Below, in pieces: positions 10,330 through 22,482 of a stretch of DNA of 64,000 nt; the stretch's first letter is position 1; every line of letters begins with the position of its first letter. Under the pieces are notes generated by a model that saw only the letters and a list, made by a program, of their open reading frames with translations, was not told the origin of the DNA and made no database searches. The position numbers were made by a program, and so were the translations under genes. The DNA is taken from positions 6,845,001-6,909,000 of the forward strand of contig NC_092670.1 of the NCBI RefSeq assembly GCF_964355755.1. The letters run 5' to 3'. The DNA comes from Antedon mediterranea. Its lineage: Eukaryota; Echinodermata; Crinoidea; Comatulida; Antedonidae.

Positions 10330-11512
10330 TTGTTAAGTTCCCTGCTTGGGCCTCTATTATTTTTATTATACATAAATGATATCCATAATGCCTCGAATAT
10401 GTTTTCGTTTCTCTTGTATGCTGATGACACAACCGTAATTTACACTGATAAAAATGTAGATTCCCTTTTTAAAATATCAACTGAAAATCTACCCAAAATG
10501 TTAACATCATTTTTTGCAAACAAACTTTCTGTTAATCTAAAGAAGTGCTGTTGTATGGTGTTCAAAAATTCACAAATACCGCTAAATACCAGTACTTTCA
10601 AATTAAAAATTAAAGATCAATTAAAACCTATTGTTGAGAAAACTAAATTTCTTTGTGTTTATCTGGACAGTAAACTAAATTGGAAACATCAGATTACTGA
10701 AGTCGAAAACAAAATATCCAAAAGTTCTGGTATCATATATAGATTATCATATTTCATCCCTCAAAACATACTCCGCATTCTTTACTGTTAATTAATCCTC
10801 CCTTACTTCACTTATTGTAATATTATTTGGGGCAATATCTACCCGTCCTCCTTAAACAAACTGACCCAAAAGAAAACCGTAAGATACATAGCAAATGCTC
10901 CTCCGTATTCCATTCCAATCCTTTATTTTCTTCATTTGGTCTTCTTAAAATGCAGGATATTAACCATCATCAACAAAGTGTTTTTCTTTATTCATGGCTA
11001 AACTCGATCCTGCCATCACACTTGATTTATTTAGTTTCAATCTTAATTTTCATAACTACAAAACTCGGAGCGCAAATCAAATACGTATTCCTTTTTTTAA
11101 AACTACTTCTTTTAAACATAGCATTAAGTTGTTCACTGGTCCTAAACTCTGGAATAGCGTACCAGTTCCTATAAAAAGTGTTTTGTCTAAGAAGAGTTTT
11201 TCTTTTAAATTGAAACGACACCTCTTACCCAGTTATGTGTAATTATCCTTTCACTCATTGTAGTTTTTATATTTAGTCTTTTTCGGTACCCGGAAACTAA
11301 AAGTCTTCATTACTGTTTTTGTCCTGTTTCCGGTTCCCGCGTTGTCCTGTTTTCTTTTTCAGTTTTTATGGGCTGCCTTATACAAGCTTCGCTTTTTTGG
11401 AATGTTGCCCCTCTTATTTTTATCATATTTACTGTTAATTTTTATATTCTATGAAAGAGAAGAAGATAAATAAGTGTTACTTTGATTGATTGATTGGTTG
11501 ATTGATTGAGTA
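10330..11512 (+). mobile_element. 5'-truncated LINE (Jockey/CR1-like), copy A
   Basis: A reverse transcriptase C-terminal half in broken frames. 10330-10791 has GPLLFLLYINDI and YADDT (RT motif C, catalytic Asp pair kept). A stop/frameshift follows at about 10790, and the frames at 10827 and 10994-11242 carry the usual C-terminal block (NYKTRSANQ, LFTGPKLWNSVP). The element is cut upstream of the RT palm. The 3' end has a (TGAT)n-like tail at 11486-11512. It is dead and 5'-truncated, as is normal for LINE copies. Confidence 0.75.
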
Positions 11513-11697
11513 TCGTGATCTTTGTTTTTCCAACATTACATCCAAATTATCTATACCGGTAGTTTACAAATATTAATGTATAACATGGTTATAAATATAC
11601 TGTAATTATGATTCATAATTTGTCTTTCATATTCATTTCTTTTATTCTCAGCATAATAATAACAAATGGTAACATAATAACAAATTGTATTGTGTTT

Positions 11698-14600
11698 AAT
11701 AATAATAATAATAATAACTTTATTTAAAAACGGATGCAACACTTGAATCACCATATTGGTGTTTTTCACAAGGCCGTTACTTACTACAAAACTATTTATA
11801 CTATTTTTACATACTATTATTTAAATATATGTATATTAGGAGCTGTAATTGCATTTGAGTTTATAGCATTTAAACTATTACATAGCTTTGCGCCAGAATA
11901 CGAGAAACTTTTCTTTTTATACTCAGTGTTTGCCTTATGTAAACTTAGAATATCTTTTGATCTAGTATTATATGTTTGTTTGCGTTCATAGAACCTGTTT
12001 CTTAAGTAGGATGGTGTCAAGTTATTCATTATTTTATACATTGTGACTGCTTCGTTGTAATATTGTTTTTCTTCTAAATTAGGCCAATTTAAATCTTTGA
12101 GCGCCTGTGAGCTAGAGTCATACCTAGGTGTATGTGTAATTAGTTTAGCCGCTCTATTTTGGAGTACTTGGAGTTTATATTTGAGGGTTTGGTTACAACG
12201 ACCCCATACTACATTGCAGTAGTCAAAATGGTGGGCTATGATAGATTTTTACATTAATGATTGAATATTTTGGGGGAAAATATTGCTGCATTTTTTTAGA
12301 TAGTACAGACCTGATATTACTTTATTTTTCACCTGATCTATTTGTTTATGCCATTTTAAATTTTCATCGATAATGACACCTAAATGTTTACAGTTATTTA
12401 CTTTTTCAAGTTTTGTACCGTCTATATTAATATTAATATCCATGTTAATCAATTTATTTAATTTTTGATGTGTTCCTAAAATCATATATTCAGTCTTTTT
12501 AATGTTTAGACTTAATTTGTTACTTGCTAACCATAGTTGTACATGTTTTAGATCAGTATTTACTTTGCTTATTATATCGTGTATGTCTTTAGATGCATAA
12601 TATAACGCAGTGCCATCTGCGTACATGCTTACATTTACATGAGAAACTGAGTTAGGTAGATTATTAATATACATGATAAATAGAAGGGGCCCTAATATTG
12701 ATCCCTGAGGGATTCCACAAACACTATTAGACTTTACCGAATCAACATTGTTAATATTAGTAATATGTGTACGATTTGTTAAATAATTTTCAAACCATTT
12801 GATAACATGATTAGCAAAATTAAAATTGTGTAGTTTTTTTATTAGTATCTGGTGATTAACAGTGTCGAAAGCTTTTTGGAGATCAAGCATTATTAGTCGT
12901 TATGTATTTACCATTTTCAATACTGTCAATCCAATCTTCAGTTATATTTATTAATGCCGATGATGTCGAGTAATTTGGCCTAAATCCAGATTGTTGATTG
13001 TATAATTTAGGGTTGATTTGTGGATAGAGTTGGTCAAAGACAGCACGTTCAATAATTTTCGATAAAATTGGTAGTACAGAAATTGGCCTGTAGTTAGATG
13101 GTTCACTTCGGTCGCCATTTTTAAAAATTGGGCATATTCGTGCATTTTTCCATTTACTTGGGAAGTCGCTGGGTCTTAGAGATAAATTAATTAAAAATGT
13201 AATGGGTTGTACAATTGAGTTGATTGCTAATTTTATTAGTTTAGCAGGAATTTCATCAGTTCCTGTAGCCTTTTTGTCAGATAATGATAAAATTTGTTTA
13301 TATACATAATATTCCTCGTCAACAAGTGTGAAATTTATTTTGTCTTCACCTTGATTTGGGTATTCATAATTTACATGGTTATTTTCAAATTGAGGAATTT
13401 GTTTAGCTAGGTTAGGTCCTATGTTTGCAAAAAACTCATTTAAAGTATTAGCTATCTTGTAAGAATCTGTTTCAAGGCCATTTATTGTATTTATACTACT
13501 TATAACACTTTTTTTATTCTTAGATGGTACAATATATCTTATGTTTTTCCAGATTATTTTGGAATCTTTTGTATTTAATTGTTCAGAGAAATAATCTTTT
13601 TTTGATCTCCTGATATCGTAATTTACTTTGTTTTTTAATTCACGGTATTCGTTCCATAATTGAGGACAATTTTCTTTACTCGCTCTTTTTTTCATTGAGT
13701 CACGTTTTCGCATTTGTAATATTACATTTTTTGTGAGCCATGGGCTATCTTTATTTCGAACCCGTTTTTTCTTTAAAGGTACATGTTTATTAACAATTTG
13801 TAAAAACTTGTCTTCAAAAAACTGCAGAGCGTCATTCACATTTGTATATGAAGTTATTTCATGCCAATTTACATTTAACATATCAGTTTGTAGTTTTTCC
13901 TCATCAAGGTTATTATAGTTCCTTTTTGTTTTATATTTATGGTTATGTTTTGGTTTTTCTTCTTTACCAATGACAGCGTAAATAGTTGAATGATCACTAA
14001 TTCCTGTGTTAAGTACACCCGAGGAAGATATTCTGTTTGGAAAGGATGTATAAAAATGATCAATCAGAGTTTTATTTTCGTTTGTTATCCTTGTCGGTTC
14101 AGTTATAATTTGTGTTAGAAAATGGTTATTAGTTATATCCATTAATTTTTGTGTATAGCAAGTAGGGTTTTGTGAAAGTGTGTCACAATTGGCATCTCCT
14201 ATTATTATTATTTCTTTGTTTAGACATTCGTTTTCTTCTAAAATTTGTTCAAAAATATCTAAAAGTTGAATTTTTGAGTTTGGTGGGCGGTACCATGCTA
14301 TTAAAATGATTGGTTTAGTTTTTGGTTTTCAAAGTTTGATTACTACTATCTCAAGCTCCATTTTCATGAAATCATTTCTTAGTTTACCAGTAAAACATCC
14401 TCCTCTATTTACATAAACTGCAACCCCTCCCCCTTCCCTATTTCTGTCATTTCTATAAATATCATAGCCATCAATGTGTATTGATTCATCTTCAATTACA
14501 TTATCTAAACGTGTTTCATTGAGTGCTATGATATCAATAGAATTGTTGTTGATTAGATACTTAAATTCATCAAATTTGCTTGGTAGAGAAACTATATTCA

Positions 14601-15085
14601 ATCCTAGGATACTAAGACCATTATTTAAAAATACTTTACAATTTTCAGTTAAATTATTATGTTCATTTAGCGAACAGTTATGTTGATAGTTAATTGTTTC
14701 ATTTTTATTTGAATTGATCGTATATGTTAAATTTGAGGCAACTCCAGGTGGTATAATATCATTTATATAAGTTTGTTGAGTGTTCACCTCGTCATGGGGA
14801 TTTTGTTCCAATTCATTGTCATTAATGTTTTTTTGTACACAATGCAAAAAACATGTTTTCAGGAAGTCATTCAAGTCATTCTTTAAAAGTCATTCCGTTT
14901 AACAAATTGTTCACAACTCTCTTTATATCAAGATCAATTAAATTGAAATACGAATAATCATTACTGAAGCATAGTGATATGTACTTTTCATAGATTTTGA
15001 GGCTCCACTTTTTTATAGTAATTTTATCGTTGGTTGATTTTGACATATTATTCTTAGTCATTTCAATGCACTTCACATCAGACAC
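11698..15085 (-). mobile_element. Near full-length degenerate LINE, copy B
   Basis: A reverse-oriented non-LTR retrotransposon. Its 3' end carries a (TTA)n tail (11698-11722 on the + strand). ORF2 extends from about 14874 to 11817. A further - strand frame of 69 codons at 14876-15085 (MSDVKCIEMTKNN...) lies immediately 5' and may be the degraded ORF1 end or leader. The element fills much of intron 3 between the HYR exons at 9474 and 16147. Clade: RT motifs are Jockey/CR1-like (GSILGPLLFIMYINNL). Confidence 0.75.
11817..14874 (-). pseudogene. LINE B ORF2 (endonuclease-RT), broken
   Basis: Domains in order. The apurinic-type endonuclease N-terminus is at 14874-14329 (LSILGLNIVSL, ALNETRLD, GGGVAVYVNRGG). 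After a frame break come more endonuclease and the RT fingers at 14142-12883 (GISDHSTI, ATGTDEIPAKLIK, NYRPISVLPILSKIIER, QQSGFRPNYSTSSALI). A second frame break near 12885 leads to the palm/thumb at 12890-12249 (MLDLQKAFDTVNH, GIPQGSILGPLLFIMYIN). The catalytic motif C reads YADGT, so one of the two catalytic Asp is Gly. An in-frame TAA near 12249 precedes the C-terminal block. Clearly non-functional. Confidence 0.8.
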
Positions 15086-15318
15086 TCCTGGGGTGATCCA
15101 ACTTTCTTCAGATATTTTAACTACAGATAATGTATCAGATACTTAAAGCCCGTTGTTCGGTTAAATGTAGAAATACACTAATCTTAGAAGCAATAATAAT
15201 AGTAGTTCTGAATCAGGATCGAGCGTTGAATCGTATTGGAGGCACAAACAATTGCACGAAGATAACATTTTAAGACTGCACATTTTAGAAGTTACAAATT
15301 GTAACGGATATAAAATAG

Positions 15319-15968
15319 GTGTTTGCATACTTTAAGAATTTTTGGGCACAACAGGTCAAACACTTACTCTTTTCTACTGGTTTTGGTTATATATGGTTAC
15401 AACAATATGTTAATGGTAAAGGTTTATTTTTGAGAGAATTTAAATTGCGCTTATGTGATATTGAAAAACAAAAATGCATTCAAAAATTTAGTTTACATAA
15501 TAAGTTAAGGCTCTTTTCTCTTGATAAAAAAGAAATATGTTTAAGTTATCACTTGACCAACATCATTAATTTTAAACAAAGAAGATTATTAACTAAGTTA
15601 CGTTTAGGGATATTAGAGCTAGAAATTGAAAAGGGCAGATGGGAAGGTGTAGAAAGATATAAGAGAACGTGTAAATTATGTAAAAAGAACATTGTTGAGG
15701 ATGAATATCATTTTATTTTGCAATGCACATTTTATAATGATTTAAGAAAAAGTTTTATTCCAAGATTTATTCGTGTTTTTCCTTCTATTAATAAGCTTTG
15801 TTTATTACTTTCCAACACAAATTTTACTTATAATTTAGGAAAATACGTCTAGTTTGCTTTTGAAAGAAGAAACCATTATCTTAAGTTATAGTTAATTTTT
15901 ATTTGTTTGTATTAGGGCCAAAGGCCAATATACTTTGAACCAATAAATTCCCTGAAAAGGGAAAGAAG
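15319..15968 (+). mobile_element. LINE 3' fragment, copy C
   Basis: The 177-codon frame at 15319-15852 matches the C-terminus of the LINE nested at 42029-44297. Shared blocks are RLGILELEIEKGRW and a C-terminal Cys-His knuckle CKLC...EDEYHF...C. The frame then stops and is followed by an AT-rich 3' UTR containing GGGCCAAAGGCC and a possible poly-purine end GGGAAAGAAG. It is the 3' portion of a different insertion of the same LINE family. It was probably never translated as a separate protein. Confidence 0.65.
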
Positions 15969-16146
15969 TTTAATAATGTATTCATAGGATATAATATACT
16001 CATATTTCATAATAACTAAGACTAGAATGCACATTGTTGTCTCAGTTATTAATGATGACAGTTTTGAATGGTGTTCTTAGAAATTGGAACAATCCAACAA
16101 CGATATATCGAATGACTATCCATATATTATTATCAACATTGTTTAG

Positions 16147-16401
16147 ATCAAGAATCTCCAGATATTTTCAATTGTCCAATGGATATGATTGTTAACACAA
16201 CAACTGGTGAGGCATTTGCAATCAATGTCACATGGATGGAACCGACAGCAACTGATAACTCTGGAGATACTTCTGTACCAGTAGCAGACTACAGTTCTGG
16301 TGATAATATGTTTGTAATTGGTGACACAACAGTCCAGTACAATGTCTCGGATTCAGCTGATAACTTTAATGATGGCTGTAGTTTTGTTGTCACTGTTGAA
16401 G
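16147..16401 (+). CDS. HYR domain exon 3 (unit A)
   Basis: An 85-codon phase-1 exon: acceptor TTGTTTAG|ATCAAG and donor GAAG|GTAAGT. It is the most canonical HYR domain here: DQESPDIFNCPMDMIV, INVTWMEPTATDNSGD, SSGDNMFVIGDTTVQYNVSD, then CSFVVTVE. The block duplicated downstream starts inside this exon, at about 16172. The first 25 bases differ from the copy at 33306, while everything after is nearly identical (one synonymous change seen). Confidence 0.85.
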
Positions 16402-16544
16402 GTAAGTGAATGTACATTCTGGAAAGAAATTATTACCAATTCAGTCACATGACTTTTGTAAGTTCGTTGTTAATATAATCCTTGAAGTACTACTTTTTGG
16501 CAGACTTTCTGGCAACATGCATTTATGTTATTAACATAACAATT

Positions 16545-16546
16545 AT

Positions 16547-16592
<46 letters not shown>
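16545..16592. repeat. (TA)n microsatellite
   Basis: An uninterrupted TA run in the intron after HYR3. In unit B the homologous run is split into 33708-33730 and 36081-36134 by a PLE insertion, so the microsatellite was the PLE target. Confidence 0.85.
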
Positions 16593-17300
16593 AATCCAAA
16601 GGCAAATTACTGAAAAAATGACAATGCTGTGGGTATCAGTGGCTGGATCTCAATGGAGATACAAAAATAAAAAGCGAAAAGCTAAATCAAAACGATAAAG
16701 TAAACAGCCAGAAAAGTTAGCAGAGCTTTCGGGCAACACTAGCTCTTCATCAGTGCAAGTGAAGGAATTTGGATAACGTCATAGTATAAAGCTGGCAAGT
16801 GCTGCCTGGGTGGACAGGAATAAAAGAAATATAACAAAGGAAGCCAGGGTGGAGTCTGAATAAGAGTAGAAAACAAAGAAGGTAGCTTGGTAGAGATATA
16901 AACAATTTTGGAATGAGACTAAAAAACAGCTTAAATGGTGGTTAATATTGAAACTTAAATTTTGGTAGTAAATGGAATAATGTTACCGATCTGGGAGTAT
17001 GTTCCTAATGTTAAGTCCAAAAGGTTTTAAGGTTTTGTGGTTTTAAGTAGTAATTCCCAGTGGTTTTCTTTGTCTTTGCGAGTTTTGTCGCTCCATTTGA
17101 CATCGTGGTCTATTGCAATAACTCTGAAATTTGCAATCGACCAGCTGAATTAAAATGTACGGCTACAGGTTGATCAAGCTTTAATGTTTTGATAGCTGAT
17201 CTATGTTGTATATATTTCTTGTCAAATGTGATCTAGTTTTACCTTTCAAAGGAGAAATAGGCAGGATGTACAATAATTTAAAACTCAGTAAATTAGCATT
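16592..17300 (-). mobile_element. Degraded PLE 3' fragment (unit A)
   Basis: On the - strand, frame-shifted pieces of a PLE GIY-YIG C-terminus can be read at about 17240-17020: PVAVHFNSAG, FRVIAIDHDVKWSDKTRKDK, ENHWELLLKTTKPFGLN. Towards 16725-16757 the tail has a hammerhead-like core (CTGATGA...GAAA), with helix II weakened by one mismatch. It is an old, dead copy of a PLE family different from the intact one at 33731-36082. The duplicate is at 36137-36847. Confidence 0.6.
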
Positions 17301-17934
17301 AAAAAGGTAATATAGTAGATCCCCTATTAAAAGACGCTAAAGACAAATTGTGCTGTGTCAATATGAATCTAGGGTGCGCATCAGAATGTGAAAACGTGCA
17401 TGAGAGGGACATACACGTTGAACTCTGCCTGTCAATCTGTCGGCAGTTTATAAATAATAATGATAAATGAATTGGTAAATCATAGAATTATTAAGATGTG
17501 AAGTATAGTAAAACTACAGCTAATTAGGGACTTGAAATCAACACAAAAAGTGCACATGGTAATCGAAAACACTTTTAATTCAGAGGGCGAGCGTTGAGCA
17601 AATGAAACATTATTTTCGCAGGCCGGCATGGTTTATATATCCGGCCATGGCGGTACACAATAGATAAGGTTGCAAGGTTAATACGTGACGTAACAACAAC
17701 AACAACAATTCTGGAAAGTGATATCCTACCGTGTGTGGCCCATCATGGTAAATCAGTGTGCCAAATGTGAGCACGTACCATTCAGAGGTTTCGGATGAAA
17801 TGCATACGTGAAAAATTTAGTAGCATTAATATATAGAGAATTTAGTTTCTTTGTACTACATACATACTTTCTGTTTTTGTCTTATTTTCTTTTTAGAGAA
17901 GCCTAATATACTTTAAAATGTGTTGTTATATTAG

Positions 17935-18219
17935 ATAATGAACGCCCAGTTATTGACTGCCCAACAAATGTTACTTCAAACAATTACAACCAAACAAGGT
18001 TTGGTTTAATAGTTATTAGCAAGGATGAAGGAAATTCACTTGCCACGGTGACCTGGAACCCTCCTGTGACAAGTGACAATAGCAATGGAATAGTGACTGT
18101 AGTGTCATCACCTTATGAATCAGGTGACATAATACCAAGTGGTGTTCACACAATCACCTTTACAGCAACTGACCCTACTGGAAATAGTGACAACTGTGAT
18201 TTAAGTTTCCGGGTCCAAG
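17935..18219 (+). CDS. HYR domain exon 4 (unit A)
   Basis: A 95-codon phase-1 exon: acceptor TATATTAG|ATAATG and donor CAAG|GTACAA. Readable signatures are DNERPVIDCPTNVTS, ATVTWNPPVTSDNSNG, GDIIPSGVHTITFTATDPTG and CDLSFRVQ. Close paralogue of HYR exons 1 and 5. Directly precedes the propeller exons, and the g|ga junction with 18538 keeps the frame open. Confidence 0.85.
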
Positions 18220-18242
18220 GTACAAGGTTTTCAAGAATTTAG

Positions 18243-18247
18243 TAAAT

Positions 18248-18288
<41 letters not shown>

Positions 18289-18470
18289 TTCAACATTTAT
18301 TAGTTTCTATCAATGGTAAAGCAATACAATAAAAAGAGTGGTAATTTATAATGAGACAATACAAAAATACCATTAATAGACGATCTTGCAAGAAGAGATT
18401 TCTTGTCACGCAAGACCCATATACAAAAATAAAAAAAATAAATGTGTATATAATTATATATAAAATAAAA
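18243..18470 (-). repeat. (AAT)n microsatellite with LINE-type 3' tail (unit A)
   Basis: AATAAT repeats at about 18246-18288, followed by ATTCAACATTTATTAGTTTC and an A-rich stretch. Layout is that of a reverse-oriented LINE 3' end with a tandem tail. The array is longer than in unit B (37797-37830), which is a useful length polymorphism between the units. Confidence 0.5.
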
Positions 18471-18537
18471 ATTCATGACAAAGTTTAAAGGTCTAGTGAG
18501 TACAATGATACTAAATGTTTTTTACTTTATTTTACAG

Positions 18538-18783
18538 GAGATTTCATGTTTGTGGCCAACGTTTTTCCTCCAGTATTGTATATGTCAAGTATAGGTTCCG
18601 GTAATGCCACATCTTTAACCTTTACTCCAGTAATTCAAAATATTCAACTAACCAGACCAGCGGCTATTGATTATGATGTCACCACCTCAGCGCTATACTG
18701 GTCTGACGTCTCCACGTCTTCAATTGAATATTATTCATTTGTCACAAAACAACACAAAGTTTTAGTTTCTTTTGAAACCGGAG
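18538..18783 (+). CDS. YWTD propeller exon 1 (unit A)
   Basis: An 82-codon phase-1/phase-1 exon: acceptor TTTTACAG|GAGATT and donor GGAG|GTAAGA. It starts GDFMFVANVFPPVLYMS, which resembles the first strand of LDL-receptor class B propellers (F-x-x-A-N). It carries the first YWTD-type blade (RPAAIDYDVTTSALYWSDVS), followed by a repeat-like I-E-Y strand. In LDLR/LRP proteins this six-bladed propeller binds protein ligands. The unit B copy at 38081 differs by two conservative substitutions (L/M and I/V). Confidence 0.85.
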
Positions 18784-19129
18784 GTAAGAACAAATAATTA
18801 TTTTCTATCTAGTAGGATAATTCATTTATAGTGTGGATTCCTTAAAAAAATAGGATTTCTTACCCAGTTATTGTTGGTATTACCAACAATAATTGGTTAA
18901 ACTTTAGTTATTAAGCTAGCTAAAATAACACAATCAACACATTTATGATTTTGGCCTACTTGTGACCATCAGCAAATTTACAATTTTTATATGATACAGT
19001 CTGTTGATTTTGATCTTGTATTTTTGCTAAAATATTTCCCTAAACTACTCACTACAACGCATAGGCCTGGACATCTTTGTGTACATCTTCTTTAGTTGTA
19101 ATAATACAAAATACTCTAGTTCCATACTA

Positions 19130-20100
19130 CATTTATTGTACTAGAGAGTGCTCATGCTTTAGTAAGTTGAGACGATGATTATTGAAATTCTTTGCAATGA
19201 TAAACATTTATAATAGGCATACACAATAAAGAATCTTTATTGATCAGATAGAAAATGTGTTTTTTAGTATAATCTCTGTATAATTAGTATTGAAATGCTT
19301 TGTAACGATGTACATTTTTTATAAACTAGAGGTGCGCCCTCTATGAAGTGTAGACGATGGATCTCGGAATGTTAAATATTGACTCGGGTAAAAACCTCGG
19401 TTACCATATAATTATTGATGTTTGCTTTTCGTAAAAATAAACCTAATCTGCTTGTCAGTGTCTTTTTTAGACTAATTAAGATGAGGAATATGACATTTTA
19501 AAGTACTATGTTCATTGTTTGTGTTGATTCGAGGGAGACGGTTGTTTGTTGTAATATGGTGACATTTCATAGTAAAATAAATTCCCTAGGTATGGATAAA
19601 TATAACACCGTAATTAATATAATCAACAAGTGATAAATACAGTAAACAATTTTATCAAAATGCTTGGTAAATTGTAGATCAATACATTCTACTACAAATA
19701 TGATGTGGCGTTTTTTAGAGGAATGTCTAGGTTGAATATGTTCCAAATAAAATTTTATGGGAGAGGAGCGTTTATTCAAATAAATGCAGTAGACCTAATT
19801 GGTATAACCAATACATTATTTAGTTTAAATCTGGTAAAACGACCAAACACGACACATGACATGGGCCAACGCGCACCCCGGATCTAACGGCGGTACACCT
19901 GTATTCGTTATTTTTTGCAGTATGTTTTCATTTTGCATAAACTTCACGCGTGGCCTGTGAAAAAAGATCAATATGTATGTCACCGCCAATGGCAAACTTT
20001 GGATGGGAGCAAAAACTCGGAATTACATCAACCCGGAACTCAGTTATCGCGGACGGTTGAAAATCTACCGATGAAATCAGACGTTTTCTTTTAAAACCCT
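19130..20100 (+). repeat. Unclassified dispersed repeat X, copy 2 (unit A)
   Basis: Homologous to 4440-5420 (diverged) and to 38672-39655 (near-identical, as part of the segmental duplication). Unit A lacks 12 bases (GTCGCAAAGTGA) near 20015 that unit B keeps, and the diverged copy at 4440-5420 has a related word (GTTGCAAGGTGA), so unit A suffered the deletion. Small open frames on either strand here are not conserved protein. Confidence 0.6.
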
Positions 20101-20329
20101 TTATAATATCTTCCTAAGAGAGAACATATCGTAATAGTAAACATTAATGTTATCAACTGTACGTTTCGCGGTACATATGAGATAGATAGGACAAGGTCAG
20201 ACTGTATGGAGAAAATTTAGTGAAGGTACTGTGAACTCATAGAGACTTTAAAAACGGGTTACGGTAAGCTACTGAAGTTACCTAGTTATAGCGAAAGCAT
20301 GATCTTTGTTACGAATAACGTTCCCTCAT

Positions 20330-20868
20330 TTTATGAATATTGGAGGAACTCCATACATAGTTTTAAGAACAGAATTCATGACACTTATAATATAGTTGAT
20401 ATACTTCCACAATCCAACTTGCATCAGCGTTTGTGCAAATTGATATTTTAGGATATTTAGGTTTTTTTTGTGAAATATTCTATTGTTAATTTCCTGGTGA
20501 ATTTTTTTCATTTTCTGGTTTGTATGTTTTGTATGTATAATGAATATACTATTCGAAATAAAGGAAATGAATGGATGAATTGTGTTCAACTTTCTGACTA
20601 TTATGGTCAACATGATCCAACCATTACAGGCTCCTCAGTGTGAAAACTAATCGATATGCCAAATCCTTTATTCCCTCCGGTATCATCCAGTACAACAGAA
20701 AGTCAAGAAGATAATTTTATCTTGTATTTTTTTTTATGTTTTTATATGAAAGGTTTTATGCTATATTTGTTTTTATTGTGTTTTCTTGTTATTATGACGA
20801 GCAATGAATTTCCTTTTTGAGGATCAATAAAAGTTATCTTATCTTATCTTATCTTATCTTATCTTATA
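20330..20868 (+). mobile_element. Repeat Y and LINE 3' end with (TTATC)n tail (unit A)
   Basis: 20395-20580 is related to the repeat at 6418-6565. From about 20614 the + strand reads a LINE C-terminus (LLSVKTNRYAKSFIPSGI), a common CR1/L2-like ending, then a UTR ending GAGGATCAATAAAAG and a tail of (TTATC)5-6 at 20838-20868. Only the extreme 3' end is present. Duplicate: 51163-51639, with extra insertions to its left. Confidence 0.55.
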
Positions 20869-21319
20869 GTCAAACAACACTCCTAGATAGGCCCTACTTA
20901 TTATTAACAATCTCTACTTCCTTTCCTTTAACGTATCCCGGAATCACAGTCAGCATTTTTTTTGAAAATCAATCCGCATTTCTTTTTATGTAATCGGTAA
21001 ATCGAATAATTATAATAATAGAGAAGAATTGTTGTGAATAATAATTCCAACCATAGCTGAGTCGTCCGGAAGTGTTATCATTGGACAACTCGAAGATATC
21101 GACCTAATATCTGACGTGTCCTGAGTAAACAAAAAAGGTGCCAGTACGGTACCTTGTAAGTTATGTGAATTAATGTAAATACAGATTATCTGTGATGTGT
21201 GTGCCTAACCAGAGTATTAAGTGTATCGTAACTGTTTAATCTTTCTCATGTAAATTTTTAGGTAAGTTTATTAAATAATGATTTCCTAATTTGTGATTAT
21301 AACATTTTATTTATCTCAG

Positions 21320-21482
21320 GGGTGTATGGTTTAGCTATTGATGGAATTGGAAATAAACTTTATTGGACAAGTACTTCAGAAGACAGAATTGAAGTAATAA
21401 ATTTGGATGGAACGGACAGAACAGTTCTTTTTGACATGAAATTGGCTGAGCCACGTGCAATTAAAATAGACACAGTAAACGA
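21320..21482 (+). CDS. YWTD propeller exon 2 (unit A)
   Basis: A 163-base exon, phase 1 in and phase 2 out: acceptor TTATCTCAG|GGG and donor GA|GTATGT. Encodes GVYGLAIDGIGNKLYWTS, then the strands DRIEVINLDGTDRTVLF and EPRAIKIDTVNE, one full YWTD blade plus the start of the next. The phase-2 donor was chosen because it joins exactly to the next exon to give NE-YLYWTD. An alternative donor a few bases away would break the frame. Confidence 0.82.
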
Positions 21483-21804
21483 GTATGTAATGGAATTAAA
21501 TAATAAAAACTGGTTCGTTTTGTATCTTGTTTAACTCAATTTGGAGATAAACTGTTTCAATAAAAATTCCACTACGTTCTGAATGTCATAACATACCATT
21601 GCTATAGATGCATCAACACGGCGCATTTACTATTGAAGAATGTTAATGTGTTTCTCTGAATGTCATTAGTGATAAAACATTGGCATCTTTCAGTATAAAA
21701 TAAAATAAAACAACAACAATAGTAATAAGTAAGTAACAAATAGTATAGATCAACTTAAATCTTCATAAAGTAAGTAGTAATTTAATTTGTTAATTATAAA
21801 AAAG

Positions 21805-21941
21805 ATACTTGTATTGGACTGATCTTGGACCTGGAAATGAGATGATAGAGCGTGCGAAGCTAAATAACTTGAATGCCACTAGAACCGCCTTGGTGACGAC
21901 AGGACTTATATATCCAAACGGACTTGTTTTATCAGTTCCAG
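21805..21941 (+). CDS. YWTD propeller exon 3 (unit A)
   Basis: A 137-base exon, phase 2 in and phase 1 out: acceptor AAAAAG|ATACTTG and donor CCAG|GTAAGT. Encodes YLYWTDLGPGNEMIERAKL, then ALVTTGLIYPNGLVLSVP, the perfect YWTD blade of the propeller. Unit B has N changed to D in the KLNN/KLND strand. The acceptor has a weak pyrimidine tract but is the only one that keeps the propeller in frame. Confidence 0.8.
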
Positions 21942-22236
21942 GTAAGTTAGGAGAAACTATACATAATTATTGCATTGAGTCCAAGTGAAAAAATTAATTT
22001 GAAATGTTTTTTCAAGGAAAATTAATTTTAGTAATGGTAATAATAGCAATAGAGGATGGTTTAAACTATTTTTTTGTAAATTTTATTTGTGTAAACAGTT
22101 TAGTTTAGTTCGAGTGACAGACAAACAGAGAGACAAATAGATAGATAGATATTTTGTATAATTATATGCTTGTTGAAAAAAAATACCGAGATACAAACTA
22201 TTTTGTACAACATGCCACCGTTCTATTATTTTGAAG

Positions 22237-22482
22237 ATGGAAAGATGTATTGGTGCGACACAGGAACAGATAAAATTGAAGAAGCTAATCTTGATGGAAC
22301 GAAGCGAACAACAATATTAGATGTTAGATATGGAACACACCCGTTTGCTATCGACATTTATAAAAACTATATATACTGGTCAGATTTGATTGCAGGCGTG
22401 TATAAAGTTAATAGAAGGACTGGAATATCATCAATTCAAAGTGGCCGACTTAATCAACCAGGAAGTTTATACATTTTTACTG
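22237..22482 (+). CDS. YWTD propeller exon 4 (unit A)
   Basis: An 82-codon phase-1 exon: acceptor TTTTGAAG|ATGGAA and donor ACTG|GTAATA. Carries two blades, DGKMYWCDTGTDKIEEANL and NYIYWSDLIAGVYKVN, then ends RLNQPGSLYIFTG, the closing strand. With the three preceding exons this makes about 264 residues, the normal size of a six-bladed YWTD domain. In LRP-type proteins an EGF module follows; none was found here, and the next exon is HYR. Confidence 0.83.

Noticed and set aside
20838-20868. Possible CRISPR-like or regulatory tandem array (TTATC)n
   Set aside because: It is the tandem tail of a LINE 3' end; there are no spacers and the host is a eukaryote.
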